A stretch of DNA of 58,295 nucleotides from an uncultured Myxococcales bacterium (GCA_903919145.1 CAIXGW010000364.1:1-58295); one strand, 5' to 3'; positions 7,958 to 16,699 are shown, counted from the stretch's first letter. The notes: generated from the letters alone by a model not told the origin. Numbers and translations: made by a program.

Positions 7958-8372
7958 TCGGGACCTCCTCTTCCTCAGATGCGCGAGCCGGCTAGTTGGA
8001 TGCGCTGGTCCCTGCCCGGAGTCAACGGCTGCCATGGAGTCCCCCCTCATTGGCTTCTGCACGCTGCGCACAATTCCTCAGCGACAAAGCTTCGTATCTT
8101 GAAAGTGGAGTAGAAGGATTCAAGCGGACGTGGCACGGCTGCCCGTCTGCCCGCAGGTGACGAGACCGCGGGCGAGCAGGGGCACGCGCCGGTCATCCCC
8201 AAGCGGCTGGCGCTCCTGGCGCGGGCTTGTCCGCGCGCTCCATGGCCGTGTTTGGGCGCCTCGCCTGCGGCGACCAGGCTGCGACTTTCGGCGACGCAGC
8301 GGGCGGCGAATTCCCTTTGCAGGCAGCGCCGAAAGCGGCGTCGGACGCCGCGGCTCCGCCGTTCGCATCCTT
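7958..8372. other. Upstream region of SOUL gene; no gene seen
   Basis: It must hold the SOUL promoter; no strong consensus is seen. From 8110 to 8372 there are short GC-rich inverted repeats but no supported gene. The 652-bp repeat starts at its right edge. Confidence 0.4.
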
Positions 8373-9024
8373 GGCGCGGGGGTGAACAGTTGCAGCGCTG
8401 CAACTGCTCCCAGGGGTCGGGCGACGGGAGGATCGGCTGGCGTGGGGGCCAGGCGGCTAAAGCCGCAGACCACATCTACAAAGCCCCTTATGGGGCTGGG
8501 CGCGGCTGGTCGAGACGTTGTCTGAGCCCGGAGGGCTTCGTAGGTGTTGCGCTAGGGGCCCCCGCGCATTCCGGCCAATGGGCCGGAATTCGAAAGAGCC
8601 CTGCGGGCTCTTTCGGTGGGGACTTTAGCCGCCGCGCCCCCCGAGAGCGGCACATTCCGCCCGCTACCGCGAGCTGGGCAAGCTGGCTCCGGAAGCGCTG
8701 ACCACGCCTGAGGATCCGGTGTGGCTGCCCCAAAAGTCGACGCTGCGCGAACCGCCCGACGAGCCGTTCGCAGCGGTTCTCGATGACGCTGGGCTACCGG
8801 TCGAGGATTGGTCAGCGTAGCTGGGGGCCAGACGGTCTGCTCGCTGGCGGAGCCTTGGTCTGTCACGGCGGATCAGCTTGAACTGACGTGAAATTTCGCG
8901 GTTGACGGTGGGGATTGGCCGGCGTAGGCTCGGTGCTGACGGCTGGGATGGTCTTGGTCGGGGGCTGCATGGCGCTGGCGGGGTGGTTCAATGGACGGCT
9001 GGGGCGTTTGCGTGGCCTACGCAT
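8373..9024 (+). repeat. 652-bp duplicated element, copy A
   Basis: This segment is almost identical to 13862-14513, with the same total length. It starts GGCGCGGGGGTGAAC, then has a perfect 18-bp palindrome (AGTTGCAGCGCTGCAACT) and a structured segment (8452-8633). A coding tail follows (LREPPDEPFAA, then LPVEDWSA and stop at 8820), and last the element-end repeat. The right edge at 9024 abuts an istB fragment in copy A and unrelated sequence before mntA in copy B, so the edge is a real boundary. Confidence 0.88.
8452..8633 (+). ncRNA. Candidate omegaRNA/HEARO-like structured RNA, copy A
   Basis: The 182-base segment is closed by GGCGGCTAAAG (8452-8462) and its exact complement (8623-8633). 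Inside are perfect hairpins: AGCCCC/GGGGCT (8482-8497), ATTCCGGCC/GGCCGGAAT with an AATG loop (8568-8589) and GAAAGAGCCC/GGGCTCTTTC with a TGC loop (8592-8614). A GCGGCTAAAGCCGC hairpin can form at the 5' end. From memory, a CTAAAG hairpin at the start and a GGGGACT..AGCCG end are typical of HEARO RNAs, the guide RNAs of IscB/IsrB. No IscB or IsrB gene is present. Strand is assumed from that resemblance. Confidence 0.45.
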
Positions 9025-9282
9025 TTATCCTATGATATTCGTTATGCAGACCTTCTCTTTGAGGTGCTCGATGGCCGCTACCAGCGCAAGGCGACCGCCA
9101 TCAGCACCAATCGCCACTTTTCGAACTGGGCGGAGGTCTTTCCCAGCGCGACGAGCGTGGTGACGCTGGTAGACCGGGTCTCCCATCATGCCGAGGTGGT
9201 GAACATCAAGGGAGGATCCTGGCGCCTCAAGGAAGCCAAGGAGCGTGACGCGATGAAGGCTGCGGCAGGGGCCAAGAAGTAG
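9025..9282 (+). pseudogene. istB: IS21-family istB fragment (C-terminus)
   Basis: The frame encodes the last 85 or so residues of the IstB helper ATPase. Blocks are YADLLFEVLDGRYQRKATAI, STNRHFSNWAEVFPSATSV and HHAEVVNIKGGSWRLKEAKE. The Walker A and B motifs and the whole N-terminal part are missing; the fragment starts exactly where the 652-bp repeat ends. It cannot assist transposition. It shows an IS21 insertion predating the repeat copy. Confidence 0.85.
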
Positions 9283-9342
9283 GCACCGCCGCCGCGGCTG
9301 TAGTCGCGGGTTTCGCCGTAGGGCGGCGGGTTTTGAGAGCCG

Positions 9343-9654
9343 CTAACAGGTGCCGATGGGCACGTCGAAACGCACGGCGCCCACATGCGCGACGAACCAC
9401 TGGGCCTGCGTAGCCGGGCCCGGCGGTGCCGGCTGTGGTATCGGAGTTGGCGTTGCCTGAGGCACTTGGACTTCCACGAAGCGCTGCGTCGGCCTGCGAG
9501 CCATCAGGGTTTCGCGCCGAAACTTGCCCTGCCACCACGGCAGCGACTTCGGATTGACGCCAAGGCCGGTAGCGAAGGCCGCAGCGGTCTGGCCGCTGGC
9601 CTGCCAATTGGCGACGGTGGCGCGCCACCAGTCGCGCGAGTGAGCTTCTTGCAT
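9343..9654 (-). pseudogene. tnpA: IS66-type tnpA remnant
   Basis: The 103-residue frame matches the small IS66 accessory protein TnpA. It has a helix-turn-helix start (WWRATVANWQASGQTAAAF, ATGLGVNPKSLPWWQGKF) and a Pro-rich linker. The end (GAVRFDVPIGTC) stops earlier than in intact TnpA, and neither tnpB nor the large transposase gene follows. The remnant is therefore orphaned and probably inactive. Confidence 0.75.
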
Positions 9655-9748
9655 GGACTACCTCGGCCGGGACGTGTCGTCCGGCGGAGGTCAAGCATGC
9701 GTCAATCGGAATTCACTCGGTAGGCGGAGTTGCTCGGGGGGATACGCC

Positions 9749-9850
9749 GATCCGGTCACCTACGACAACTTGGGCAAGGCCATTGGAGCTTTTGAGCGGC
9801 AGCTGACCACCCCTGGACGCTGGGACGCCTACTTAAAGGGCGAACGTCTG
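9749..9850 (+). pseudogene. Fragment of a di-heme cytochrome c peroxidase/MauG-like gene
   Basis: About 34 codons read DPVTYDNLGKAIGAFERQL and TTPGRWDAYLKGE. This is the conserved stretch between the heme domains of bacterial cytochrome c peroxidases (AIAAFERTL.TP..FD.YL.GD). No heme-binding CxxCH is nearby in frame, so only a splinter of the gene survives between the IS66 remnant and the next gene. Confidence 0.65.
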
Positions 9851-10006
9851 TTTCCGCCGTGGGGTGACTGTCACACGACGTGCCCGCAGCAGAGCCCAGT
9901 CGGGCGTCGCTTGCCGCGGCCTCTGGTCGCATGGGCCACAATGCTGGCAGGGTACGGTTGCGGTCGCGCAGCTGGGACGAAGTGCGGTCCGGGCGCGTTC
10001 AGGAGC

Positions 10007-10047
10007 CTGTGGCGGGGCGGTCTCGGTGGGGAGCCGCCCCGCCACAG
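10007..10047 (-). terminator. Strong hairpin after the 1089-residue lipoprotein gene
   Basis: CTGTGGCGGGGCGG (10007-10020) and its exact complement (10034-10047) form a 14-bp stem with a 13-base loop, 18 bases past the stop of the minus-strand gene. No T-run follows, so it is a terminator-like hairpin rather than a textbook intrinsic terminator. Confidence 0.55.
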
Positions 10048-10064
10048 ATTCGCAGCAGGTACGG

Positions 10065-13000
10065 CTAGTTGGTGCCGCGCAATGCGATGGTCTTGGCGCC
10101 TGCCGTGCTATTCACCGTGAGCGAAGCGGTGTGGACCAGGGTGGCTGCGAGGCCGGCCGGCCGGGTGTACGTGATCGTGAGCTTGCAGGCGGAGGCGACG
10201 AGGACCGAGCCCCCGACTCCCGGGCAGGTGTTCGCCGTGACCGTGAAGCGGTCGGCGTTGGTGCCCGTAATCGCGAACACCGGATTGCCCATCTGCACTG
10301 CGATCGTGCCCGTGTTGGTAAACGTCGCGATGCCCTTGGCGCCGGCCTTCATCGTCAGCGTGGCCGTGGTAAGCGTTGCCGTCGGAATTGCCTGGCCCGT
10401 ACCCGTCAATGTGACAATCTTGCTGCCGCCCTTGTCGCTGGTTAGCGTGACATTCTGCGTGAAGTTACCGGCAGTTGTCGGCCGGAACGTCACACTGATG
10501 GCGCAGCCGATCGTGCCGTACATCGAGGCGCTGCACCCGACGGGCACCGTGACCGAGAACCGCCCGGCGACTGTGGTCTTGCCCGGCGTCGGCAGGGTGA
10601 GCTTGAGAGCGTAGAGGAGCGCGTTGGGGCCGCCGTTGCTGACCGCGATGGTCTTGGCGGCCGACGTTGTGTTGATGGTCTGGTTGCCGAACGCGAGCGA
10701 CAGCGGCGTGGCGACCAGCACTGCGGTGGTGCCAACTGCGCCTGACAGCGCGACATTGACGTTGCCTGCATCACTCACGACCGCCAACTTGCCGGCGTGC
10801 GGTGCGTTGCCGCCCGAACCGGTCATCACCAGCGTCACCGTGCAGCTGGCGCTGGCGCCCAGCGTCAAGCCGCAGGTCTGGCTCGCGATGGTGAACACTT
10901 TGTCGCCCGTGAGCGTAAAGCTGGCGAACGTCGTCGCGCTCGTCCCCGGATTGGTGATGGTTAGCACGCGCGTCGACGTGTTGCCCGGTGCGGTCGGCGC
11001 GACCACGCCAAAGTCGATGCTGGTGGCCGACGAGGCGATGCTCGGCGCAGCGAGCTTGCCCGCCACGAGGAACTGGTTGACCGAGGCTGCCGTCACGCCC
11101 GACGCATCGTTTACCAGCGCGACCTGATTGTAGCCGACTGGGCTGCCGACCACGGCGTGCGCCACCGCAGGATCACCGAGGTAGCCAGCCGGAGCGGCCG
11201 GAGCGACCGTGGGGTCCCAGCGCAGGTACTGGTCCGATACGGCCGTCTCGACCGCAATGTCGAAGTTGCACGGTTTGCCAGCGGTCGGGACGCAGCCGAC
11301 GTCGACGACGCCCTGGTTGGCCTTGATGCCGCCGCTCGCGTCGACGAAGAACTTGGTGGAGCCGTAAGGGTGATTCAGCGTGTAGGTCGTGTTGGGGCAC
11401 AAGCCGCCCGTGACCGTCAACCGCTGGCGGGCAAAGGTCATCTGGTCGCCCGCAATCGGCTTGCCTGTCGCAAAGCTCTGCTCGATGGCAAAGCGCAGCG
11501 TCGCCTTGCCGGTGCCGCAGTCATTGACCGTCATCGCCGCAGCGTCAGCGATGAAGTAGAACGACTCACCCGGGTAGTTGGTCGGAAAGCTGAGCGGCAG
11601 CGCGGGATCATAGCCAGCGTCGGGCAGTACCACGCACAGCGGATTGTTCACATCCAGGCACTGGCTGACGCGCGTACCCGCCAAGGTCGGGTTGGCGAGG
11701 CTGCCATCATCCTGATACCACAGGGGGAAGCCATCGGCGCCGAGGCCGTCGACATTCTGCGAAGAATGCGCGATGCCGCCGCGTCCGCTCAGGCCCATCG
11801 TCAGGCTAGCGGGCGTCGTGTCCCAGGTGCCGGCGACCGCGATATTGGCGGCGTACACTTTGTGGTCGATCGGGCTGAACTTCTGCGTGATGAAGCAGGT
11901 GCTGCCCGACTTGAGCACGCCCGCGACCGGGCAGTTGTTGGTCTGCGCGAACTTGGCTGCATCACCGCTGCCCGCAACCGCATCGGTCACGGCGAGCGAG
12001 GTCAGGCTCAGGTCGCCCGGGCCCTCGTTGCGCAGGGTTAGCAACTGCGTCGCGCTGCCACCGATGATGACGCGACCAAACGCCGCAGAGGTCGTCTTGT
12101 CCACCGTGAGCGCGGTCAGCTTCGGAGCCGTGCCCGCGGCGACCACGTTGGCGGCGAGTGTCACATTGACAAGGCCGGTGCTGGTCGTGGTGCCGATCGA
12201 CAATGTCGCATGCGCGTCGCCCAGCGTCGTGCCATTGAACGTTGCGGTGACCACGCAGCTGCCTGCGGGCGTGACCGGTCCGGTGCAGTCGCTCGTGACC
12301 GTCCAGCCGTTGTCGGCGGGGAACACCGTCAAGCCACTGACCGTCTCGTCGGCCGGACCGCCGTTGGTCAGCGTAAAGGTGCGCGTCTGCGGCGTGCCGG
12401 CGACGACGCTGCCCACGTCCACGATGTCCGTGCTGGGCTTGAGCGTCGAGGCGATCTTGCCTGCAACGGTAAACAGATCAGTGTGGTACAGCGGGGTGCC
12501 GTCCACCTCGGTCACGTCGACCGCATTGACGCCGCCGATGCCGCCCGTAATGCGGTGCAGGGTCGCGGCGTCGCCACTCAGGTAGCCCGTGTCTGCGTAG
12601 GGGGCGAACGCCGGGTCCCAGCGCAGAAAACCTTGCTGAAAGTGTGTGGCGTTCAGCGCCAGCGTGAAGTCGCAGGGCGCCGCGGCGGTCGGCAGGCAAC
12701 CCACGTCGGAGGTGACCGCAGGATTCTTCGGCCGCAGGCGACCGCGGTCGTCCGTCGTCAGGTCGATTTTGCCGTAAGGGTGCGTAATCGTGTAGTCGTG
12801 CAGCGGGCACAGGCCGTCGCCGCTGAAGCGGATGCGGCCAAACGACATCTGGTCGCCCTGCTTGGGTACGCCACCGATAAAGGCGCCTTCGACTGCGAAC
12901 CGCATCAGCACGCTGCCGACGTTGCCGCATGCAGCGGTCGCGATCGGGGCTGAGTCGACGATCGAGTAGAAGAACTCATCGGGGTAATTCGTCGGGAAGA

Positions 13001-13334
13001 TCTGCGGCTTGCTGATGTCGTAGATGCCCGCGTTGGGCAGGACGACGCAGTGCGGATCGAGCGGGTCGATGCACGGCTCCAGCGCGACGTTGTTGATGTC
13101 TGCGTACCAGGTCGGAAAGCCGGCCTGATTCTTGTCAGGTGACACCGAGCCTACAGCCAGTGCGGCGTTGGTCGTCGCAAAAGCAGCTTGATTCTGGCCG
13201 TTGTCGCTCGGGGTTGCGTTGACAGCGGGATCCGCTGCGCACGCCGTCAGCACGGTGCTCGCCACCAAGGCCGCTGCAGTGCCGTGTCGCGTGACAGTGC
13301 ACTGCACGGTCCGCATGAGAGTTCGAAGTTTCAT
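10065..13334 (-). CDS. Large lipoprotein: two copies of an unknown module plus ASPM/SPD-2/Hydin-like domains
   Basis: This 1089-residue predicted lipoprotein has signal residues 1-31 and lipobox LTAC (Cys32). An unknown module of about 200 residues occurs twice, at roughly 65-270 and 575-785. Each copy has a GFPLWYQD/GFPTWYAD start, CVVLP(N/D)AG, FPTNYP, LRFAIEQSF and a THPYG or NHPYG block. Between and after them lie at least five Ig-like domains of the choice-of-anchor D/ASH type (ISFGxxxxG...LTITNxG). ATG 13334 follows AGAGGAT at a good distance, so the open frame upstream is discarded. A surface adhesion or scaffold role is inferred only. Confidence 0.85.
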   Translation of the reverse strand: MKLRTLMRTVQCTVTRHGTAAALVASTVLTACAADPAVNATPSDNGQNQAAFATTNAALAVGSVSPDKNQAGFPTWYADINNVALEPCIDPLDPHCVVLPNAGIYDISKPQIFPTNYPDEFFYSIVDSAPIATAACGNVGSVLMRFAVEGAFIGGVPKQGDQMSFGRIRFSGDGLCPLHDYTITHPYGKIDLTTDDRGRLRPKNPAVTSDVGCLPTAAAPCDFTLALNATHFQQGFLRWDPAFAPYADTGYLSGDAATLHRITGGIGGVNAVDVTEVDGTPLYHTDLFTVAGKIASTLKPSTDIVDVGSVVAGTPQTRTFTLTNGGPADETVSGLTVFPADNGWTVTSDCTGPVTPAGSCVVTATFNGTTLGDAHATLSIGTTTSTGLVNVTLAANVVAAGTAPKLTALTVDKTTSAAFGRVIIGGSATQLLTLRNEGPGDLSLTSLAVTDAVAGSGDAAKFAQTNNCPVAGVLKSGSTCFITQKFSPIDHKVYAANIAVAGTWDTTPASLTMGLSGRGGIAHSSQNVDGLGADGFPLWYQDDGSLANPTLAGTRVSQCLDVNNPLCVVLPDAGYDPALPLSFPTNYPGESFYFIADAAAMTVNDCGTGKATLRFAIEQSFATGKPIAGDQMTFARQRLTVTGGLCPNTTYTLNHPYGSTKFFVDASGGIKANQGVVDVGCVPTAGKPCNFDIAVETAVSDQYLRWDPTVAPAAPAGYLGDPAVAHAVVGSPVGYNQVALVNDASGVTAASVNQFLVAGKLAAPSIASSATSIDFGVVAPTAPGNTSTRVLTITNPGTSATTFASFTLTGDKVFTIASQTCGLTLGASASCTVTLVMTGSGGNAPHAGKLAVVSDAGNVNVALSGAVGTTAVLVATPLSLAFGNQTINTTSAAKTIAVSNGGPNALLYALKLTLPTPGKTTVAGRFSVTVPVGCSASMYGTIGCAISVTFRPTTAGNFTQNVTLTSDKGGSKIVTLTGTGQAIPTATLTTATLTMKAGAKGIATFTNTGTIAVQMGNPVFAITGTNADRFTVTANTCPGVGGSVLVASACKLTITYTRPAGLAATLVHTASLTVNSTAGAKTIALRGTN

Positions 13335-13633
13335 TGTGACATCCTCTGGAAGGTGGCCCCACCGCCACATGTGACATTGTGCCACCCGAACGTCACAGAG
13401 GTCAAGCGAATTTGTCACATGCGCCAAAAAAGTCGCGGCGGTGGTGAAGTCATTGTAAGTATAAACTATTTTAAATCTTTCCGTACGGACTGCAGCGCAC
13501 AACGGCCTCACGCTGACCGATATTGGCCGCGCTCGCCTTGGCGAATGTCACACGGGAGCGTTGGAGCGCTGTCACGGAGGGCCGTCGTCACCGCCCGGCG
13601 ATCACGCGCAGCACATTGGGCCGGCCGGACGCG
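13335..13633. other. Upstream region of the large lipoprotein, AT-rich patch
   Basis: An AT-rich stretch at 13452-13482 (TATAAACTATTTTAAATC on the plus strand) stands out in this GC-rich window. It is a likely promoter zone for the minus-strand lipoprotein gene; TATACT on the minus strand may be a -10 element, but no matching -35 is seen. No gene is supported. Confidence 0.4.
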
Positions 13634-13843
13634 CTAACTGCGCAACGTCCGCAGTCGGTCGCCGAGGTGGCGGTACACTTGGCGACGCACGGACTCTGGA
13701 TTGCGCCCTTGCACGGCGCCCGCTTCGTCACAGAAAGCCCGAATATTGCCTTTAAAAACAGATTGAATCGCGTTCCACAGGGTCGTCGAGTCCGACAACG
13801 CGAGTGCAAACCAGTTGGCGTTGCGCTCGCTCTGGCCGACCAA
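13634..13843 (-). pseudogene. Short unknown fragment cut by the 652-bp repeat
   Basis: About 69 residues read NANWFALALSDSTTLWNAIQ and ESVRRQVYRHLGDRLRTLRS. The composition looks protein-like but I know no family. Its 5' side ends just before the 652-bp copy B (13862), so it may be the tail of a gene disrupted by that insertion. A chance frame is possible. Confidence 0.3.
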
Positions 13844-13861
13844 GGGCGTCTGCGTGGACCG

Positions 13862-14513
13862 GGCGTGGGGGTGAACAGTTGCAGCGTTGCAACTGCTCCC
13901 GGGGGTCGGGCGACGGGAGGATCGGCTGGCGTGGGGGCCAGGCGGCTAAAGCCGCAGGCCACATCTACAAAGCCCCTTATGGGGCTGGGCGCGGCTGGTC
14001 GAGACGTTGTCTGAGCCCGGAGGGCTTCGTAGGTGTTGCGCTAGGGGCCCCCGCGCATTCCGGCCAATGGGCCGGCATTCGAAAGAGCCCTGCGGGCTCT
14101 TTCGGTGGGGACTTCAGCCGCCGCGCCCCCCGAGAGCGGCACATTCCGCCCGCTACCGCGAGCTGGGCAAGCTGGCTCCGGAAGCGCTGACCACGCCTGA
14201 GGATCCGGTGTGGCTGCCCCAAAAATCGACGCTGCGCGAACCGCCCGAGGAGCCGTTCGCAGCGGATCTCGATGACGCTGGGCTACCGGTCGAGGATTGG
14301 TCAGCGTAGCTGGGGGCCAGACGGTCTGCTCGCTGGCGGAGCCTTGGTCTGACAGGGCGGATCAGCTTGAACTGACGTAAAATTTCGCGGTTGACGGTGG
14401 GGATTGGCCGGCGTAGGCTCGTCTCTGACGGCTGGGATGGTCTTGGTCGGGGGCAGCATGGCGCTGGCGGGGTGGTTCAATCGACGGCTGGGGCGTTTGC
14501 GTGGCCTACGCAT
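13862..14513 (+). repeat. 652-bp duplicated element, copy B
   Basis: This is the partner of 8373-9024 with exactly the same length. It differs by a few substitutions, including AGTTGCAGCGTTGCAACT, which breaks the palindrome of copy A by one base. The coding tail ends LPVEDWSA with stop at 14307-14309. It lies directly upstream of a HepT-MntA pair. Confidence 0.88.
13941..14122 (+). ncRNA. Candidate omegaRNA/HEARO-like structured RNA, copy B
   Basis: This is the same structured segment as 8452-8633. The GAAAGAGCCC/GGGCTCTTTC hairpin is intact. The outer stem has one T-to-C change (CTTCAGCCGCC), and the ATTCCGGCC hairpin has lost one pair (GGCCGGCAT). The changes weaken the fold, so this copy may be the more decayed one. 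No nuclease gene accompanies it. Confidence 0.42.
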
Positions 14514-14597
14514 CCTGCGCATCCAGGCAACCGCGGGAGTCCTGCCAGTCCCGGCGGGCCAACGGTAGCTCCCGGAACCAAGGGCTCGGAGGTGGGC

Positions 14598-14909
14598 ATG
14601 TCGCCCCGCATCGCTATCGACCAACACGGCCTCAGCGCTCTGTGCCAGCGCTGGAAAATCGAGCGGATGGAGCTGTTTGGCTCGGTGCTGCGCGACGATT
14701 TTGGCCCCGAAAGCGACATCGATGTGCTGGTGACCTTTGCCGAGGACGCCAATTGGAGCCTGTTCGCCTTCGTGCGGTGTAAGGAGGAGCTGGAGGCCCT
14801 GTTTGGCCGAAGGGTGGACCTGCTGACCCGTCCTGCGGTTGAGCGGAGCCATAACCCATATCGCCGGAACGCTATTTTGAGTTCAGCCGAGGCGATCTAT
14901 GGACCGTGA
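14598..14909 (+). CDS. mntA: MntA-type nucleotidyltransferase antitoxin
   Basis: This 103-residue minimal nucleotidyltransferase has the motif FGSVLRDDFGPESDIDVLV, which is GS, ten residues, then DxD. In characterised HepT-MntA pairs the enzyme AMPylates a Tyr near the toxin's catalytic His and so neutralises it. GGAGGTGGG lies just before ATG 14598 and decides the start. The end overlaps the hepT start by 11 bases, so translation is coupled. The open frame continues upstream into the repeat, but that part is not homologous. Confidence 0.9.
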   Translation: MSPRIAIDQHGLSALCQRWKIERMELFGSVLRDDFGPESDIDVLVTFAEDANWSLFAFVRCKEELEALFGRRVDLLTRPAVERSHNPYRRNAILSSAEAIYGP

Positions 14910-15240
14910 CTTGGCGTCGCTCTCCGACATCCGCCGCGTCGCGACCGAGCTCATGGCCATGCGCGAAAAATACGCCCTGGATGCCGTGCTCGCCGACGAC
15001 GTGTTGACGTCTGCGGTGCTGCACAAGGCCATCGTCATGGGCGAAGCTGCCAACCGCGTGTCTACCGCGGGTCGGGCGAAATGGGCGCTGCCCTGGCGCG
15101 AGATGACCGGTATGCGCAACGTCTTGGTGCATGACTACGACGGCGTCGACCTCAGCTTCGTTTGGCGAATGGCGGAGCAAGAGTTGCCGCCGCTGGTGGA
15201 GGCGATCGAGGCCATCTTGGGCGGTGGGGCGCCAGCTTAG
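14899..15240 (+). CDS. hepT: HepT-type HEPN ribonuclease toxin
   Basis: This 113-residue HEPN protein (DUF86) has the catalytic RxxxxHxY motif in RNVLVHDY, near residue 75. HepT toxins cleave RNA, in known cases tRNA, and are silenced by AMPylation by MntA on the Tyr of this motif. EKYALDAVLADDVLTSAVLH and GEAANRV are typical N-terminal helices of the family. It is encoded right after and overlapping mntA, in the usual order for this branch. Confidence 0.9.
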   Translation: MDRDLASLSDIRRVATELMAMREKYALDAVLADDVLTSAVLHKAIVMGEAANRVSTAGRAKWALPWREMTGMRNVLVHDYDGVDLSFVWRMAEQELPPLVEAIEAILGGGAPA

Positions 15241-15276
15241 GCCACCCGCTCTGGCCGACTGTCCGGCTCTGCCCGT

Positions 15277-15428
15277 GGAGGTGGACGGCGGCGACGAGGA
15301 GCCGGGCGAGCCGTTCTTTGACGAGCTGCCTGCGGCGGATTGGGCGGCGTAGCTGGGGGGCCGGACGGTATGCTAGGTGGCGGAGCTTTTCCTGGGCCGG
15401 GCGGATGAGCCTGAACTGACGTGATATT
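15277..15428 (+). repeat. Element-end repeat family, copy 5 (truncated)
   Basis: It includes the coding tail GEPFFDELPAADWAA (stop at 15350-15352) and continues only to about 15428, where a 209-bp MITE begins 11 bases later. The right half of the repeat is missing. MITE insertion or a deletion there explains the break. Confidence 0.75.
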
Positions 15429-15439
15429 TGGCGACCGCC

Positions 15440-15648
15440 GGTGTCAGGTATTGCCTATTGCCTATTAGCCAGCCCCCGGGACGATGGCCAGTCACGAGCG
15501 GCCTGGCCATGACCGCAGGCAGCATCGGCTTGTCAAGGTGTTCCCACACGGCTTGGCCCACGCCGATCCGTAAGCCTGCACAACACCGCGGTGTTGGTCG
15601 AGTTCCCCGTGGACGACCCGCCCTGTGCAAAAGGCAATACCTGACACC
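15440..15648. mobile_element. 209-bp MITE, copy 2
   Basis: It has the same perfect 16-bp terminal inverted repeats and length as 5597-5805. GGTGTCAGGTATTGCC lies at 15440-15455 and its complement at 15633-15648. It sits between an element-end repeat and the flank of the second mntA-hepT pair. It encodes no transposase, so it must rely on one in trans. Confidence 0.88.
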
Positions 15649-15859
15649 ATGCGCCAGAAGACCTGGCGACTGTGTTGCGGGTGCGGTGCGTGAAGTAGCG
15701 ACGCTCGGCGGCCGCGGTGGCGTTGGGCAGGCGGGGCAGGCGGGGCAGTTTACGCGCGTAAGATGGCGCACGCCCTCCGCCCCACAGCCTTGAGCGCCAC
15801 CCCAATTCTGCTACCCTGACGGTCGCGCCAGCCGCCGTGCGCACGTCGGAACTGCAACC

Positions 15860-16276
15860 ATGTCGACCGAAAGTACAACCGCCTTTGCTATCCCCCCCTG
15901 GGCTGAAGCCGTTGCCGCCCGCCATGGAGCGCTGCGCTTGCTCGTCCTTCACGGTTCGAGGGCCAAGGGCACTGCGCACGCACAGTCTGACTGGGATTTC
16001 GCCTTTCTGGCCGAACCGACACTCAACGTCGCACAATTGCACTTCGAATTGACCTCCTACCTCGGCACCGACTCGGTAGACCTGGCCGACCTCGATAGGG
16101 CCAGCGCTGTTTTGCGAATGCAAGTTGCAGTCCATGGAGTGGAGTGGTGGGGGCGACCCGGGGAGTGGCTGCGATTCAAGCTCAAAGCCGCTGATTTCTG
16201 GTGCGATGCTGGTCCGGTCATCGTGGCTAGCCAGAAAGTGTACATGGCGCGGCTGGTCGCCAAGGCAGCGGGGTGA
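15860..16276 (+). CDS. mntA: MntA-type nucleotidyltransferase antitoxin (second pair)
   Basis: This 138-residue protein has the nucleotidyltransferase motif HGSRAKGTAHAQSDWDFAFL (GS, ten residues, DxD) and a C-terminal part (ADFWCDAGPVIVASQKVY) not found in the first MntA. It belongs to another branch than 14598-14909, so the two pairs are not recent copies of each other. The decayed copy at 1385-1907 is its close relative. The gene ends three bases before the partner start. Confidence 0.88.
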   Translation: MSTESTTAFAIPPWAEAVAARHGALRLLVLHGSRAKGTAHAQSDWDFAFLAEPTLNVAQLHFELTSYLGTDSVDLADLDRASAVLRMQVAVHGVEWWGRPGEWLRFKLKAADFWCDAGPVIVASQKVYMARLVAKAAG

Positions 16277-16279
16277 ACG

Positions 16280-16699
16280 ATGGAACTTTCTGTCTTGGCA
16301 GAGAAGATCGCTGCAGTTGAACGGCACCTTGCGCGGGTGGAGGCGCGCCTGCCACCTGTGCCGGAGGTGTTGACCCCTGAGACAGACGCAAGCGACGCGG
16401 TGGTCTTGCACCTGTGGCAAGCGACGCAAATTGCGATTGATCTTGGGATGTCGCTGGCGGTAGGTCGCGGCATGGCCACACCTCAGTCCTACGCCGGTGC
16501 GTTCATTGCCCTGGCGGCGGCCGGCGTGCTGGATGGAGAATTGGCGCAGCGGATGGCGCTCGCCGCGGGATTCCGCAATCGCATCGTCCACGCCTATGAG
16601 GGCCTGGATATGGCCCGTGTCACTGAAGCGGCGCGTACTGGACCCAAGGACTTGCGCGCATTCCTAGCGGCGGTGGTCTCCGCAGTGGCCACGCCATAG
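16280..16699 (+). CDS. hepT: HepT-type HEPN toxin (second pair)
   Basis: This 139-residue HEPN toxin has the motif RNRIVHAYE (RxxxxHxY) near residue 98. The long helices (AEKIAAVERHLARVEARL, LHLWQATQIAIDLGMSLA) fit the HepT fold. It should be an RNase silenced by AMPylation of the motif Tyr by the upstream MntA. ATG 16280 directly follows the mntA TGA. The same gene in the copy near 1800 has lost most of its length. Confidence 0.9.
   Translation: MELSVLAEKIAAVERHLARVEARLPPVPEVLTPETDASDAVVLHLWQATQIAIDLGMSLAVGRGMATPQSYAGAFIALAAAGVLDGELAQRMALAAGFRNRIVHAYEGLDMARVTEAARTGPKDLRAFLAAVVSAVATP

Noticed and set aside
8452..8633. Integron attC site
   Set aside because: The hairpins are long and perfect, but the conserved RYYYAAC and GTTRRRY boxes in paired positions are not visible and no integrase gene is near.
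8452..8633. Group II intron domain V
   Set aside because: No domain V consensus and no reverse transcriptase gene are seen in the window.
11157..12953. Long plus-strand open frames of 250-290 residues
   Set aside because: They are shadows of the 1089-residue lipoprotein gene on the other strand; their Arg/Val-rich composition is a product of GC bias.
13452..13482. Definite promoter for the large lipoprotein
   Set aside because: A TATACT box is present on the minus strand, but no -35 hexamer lies at 16-18 bases, so I list only an AT-rich patch.
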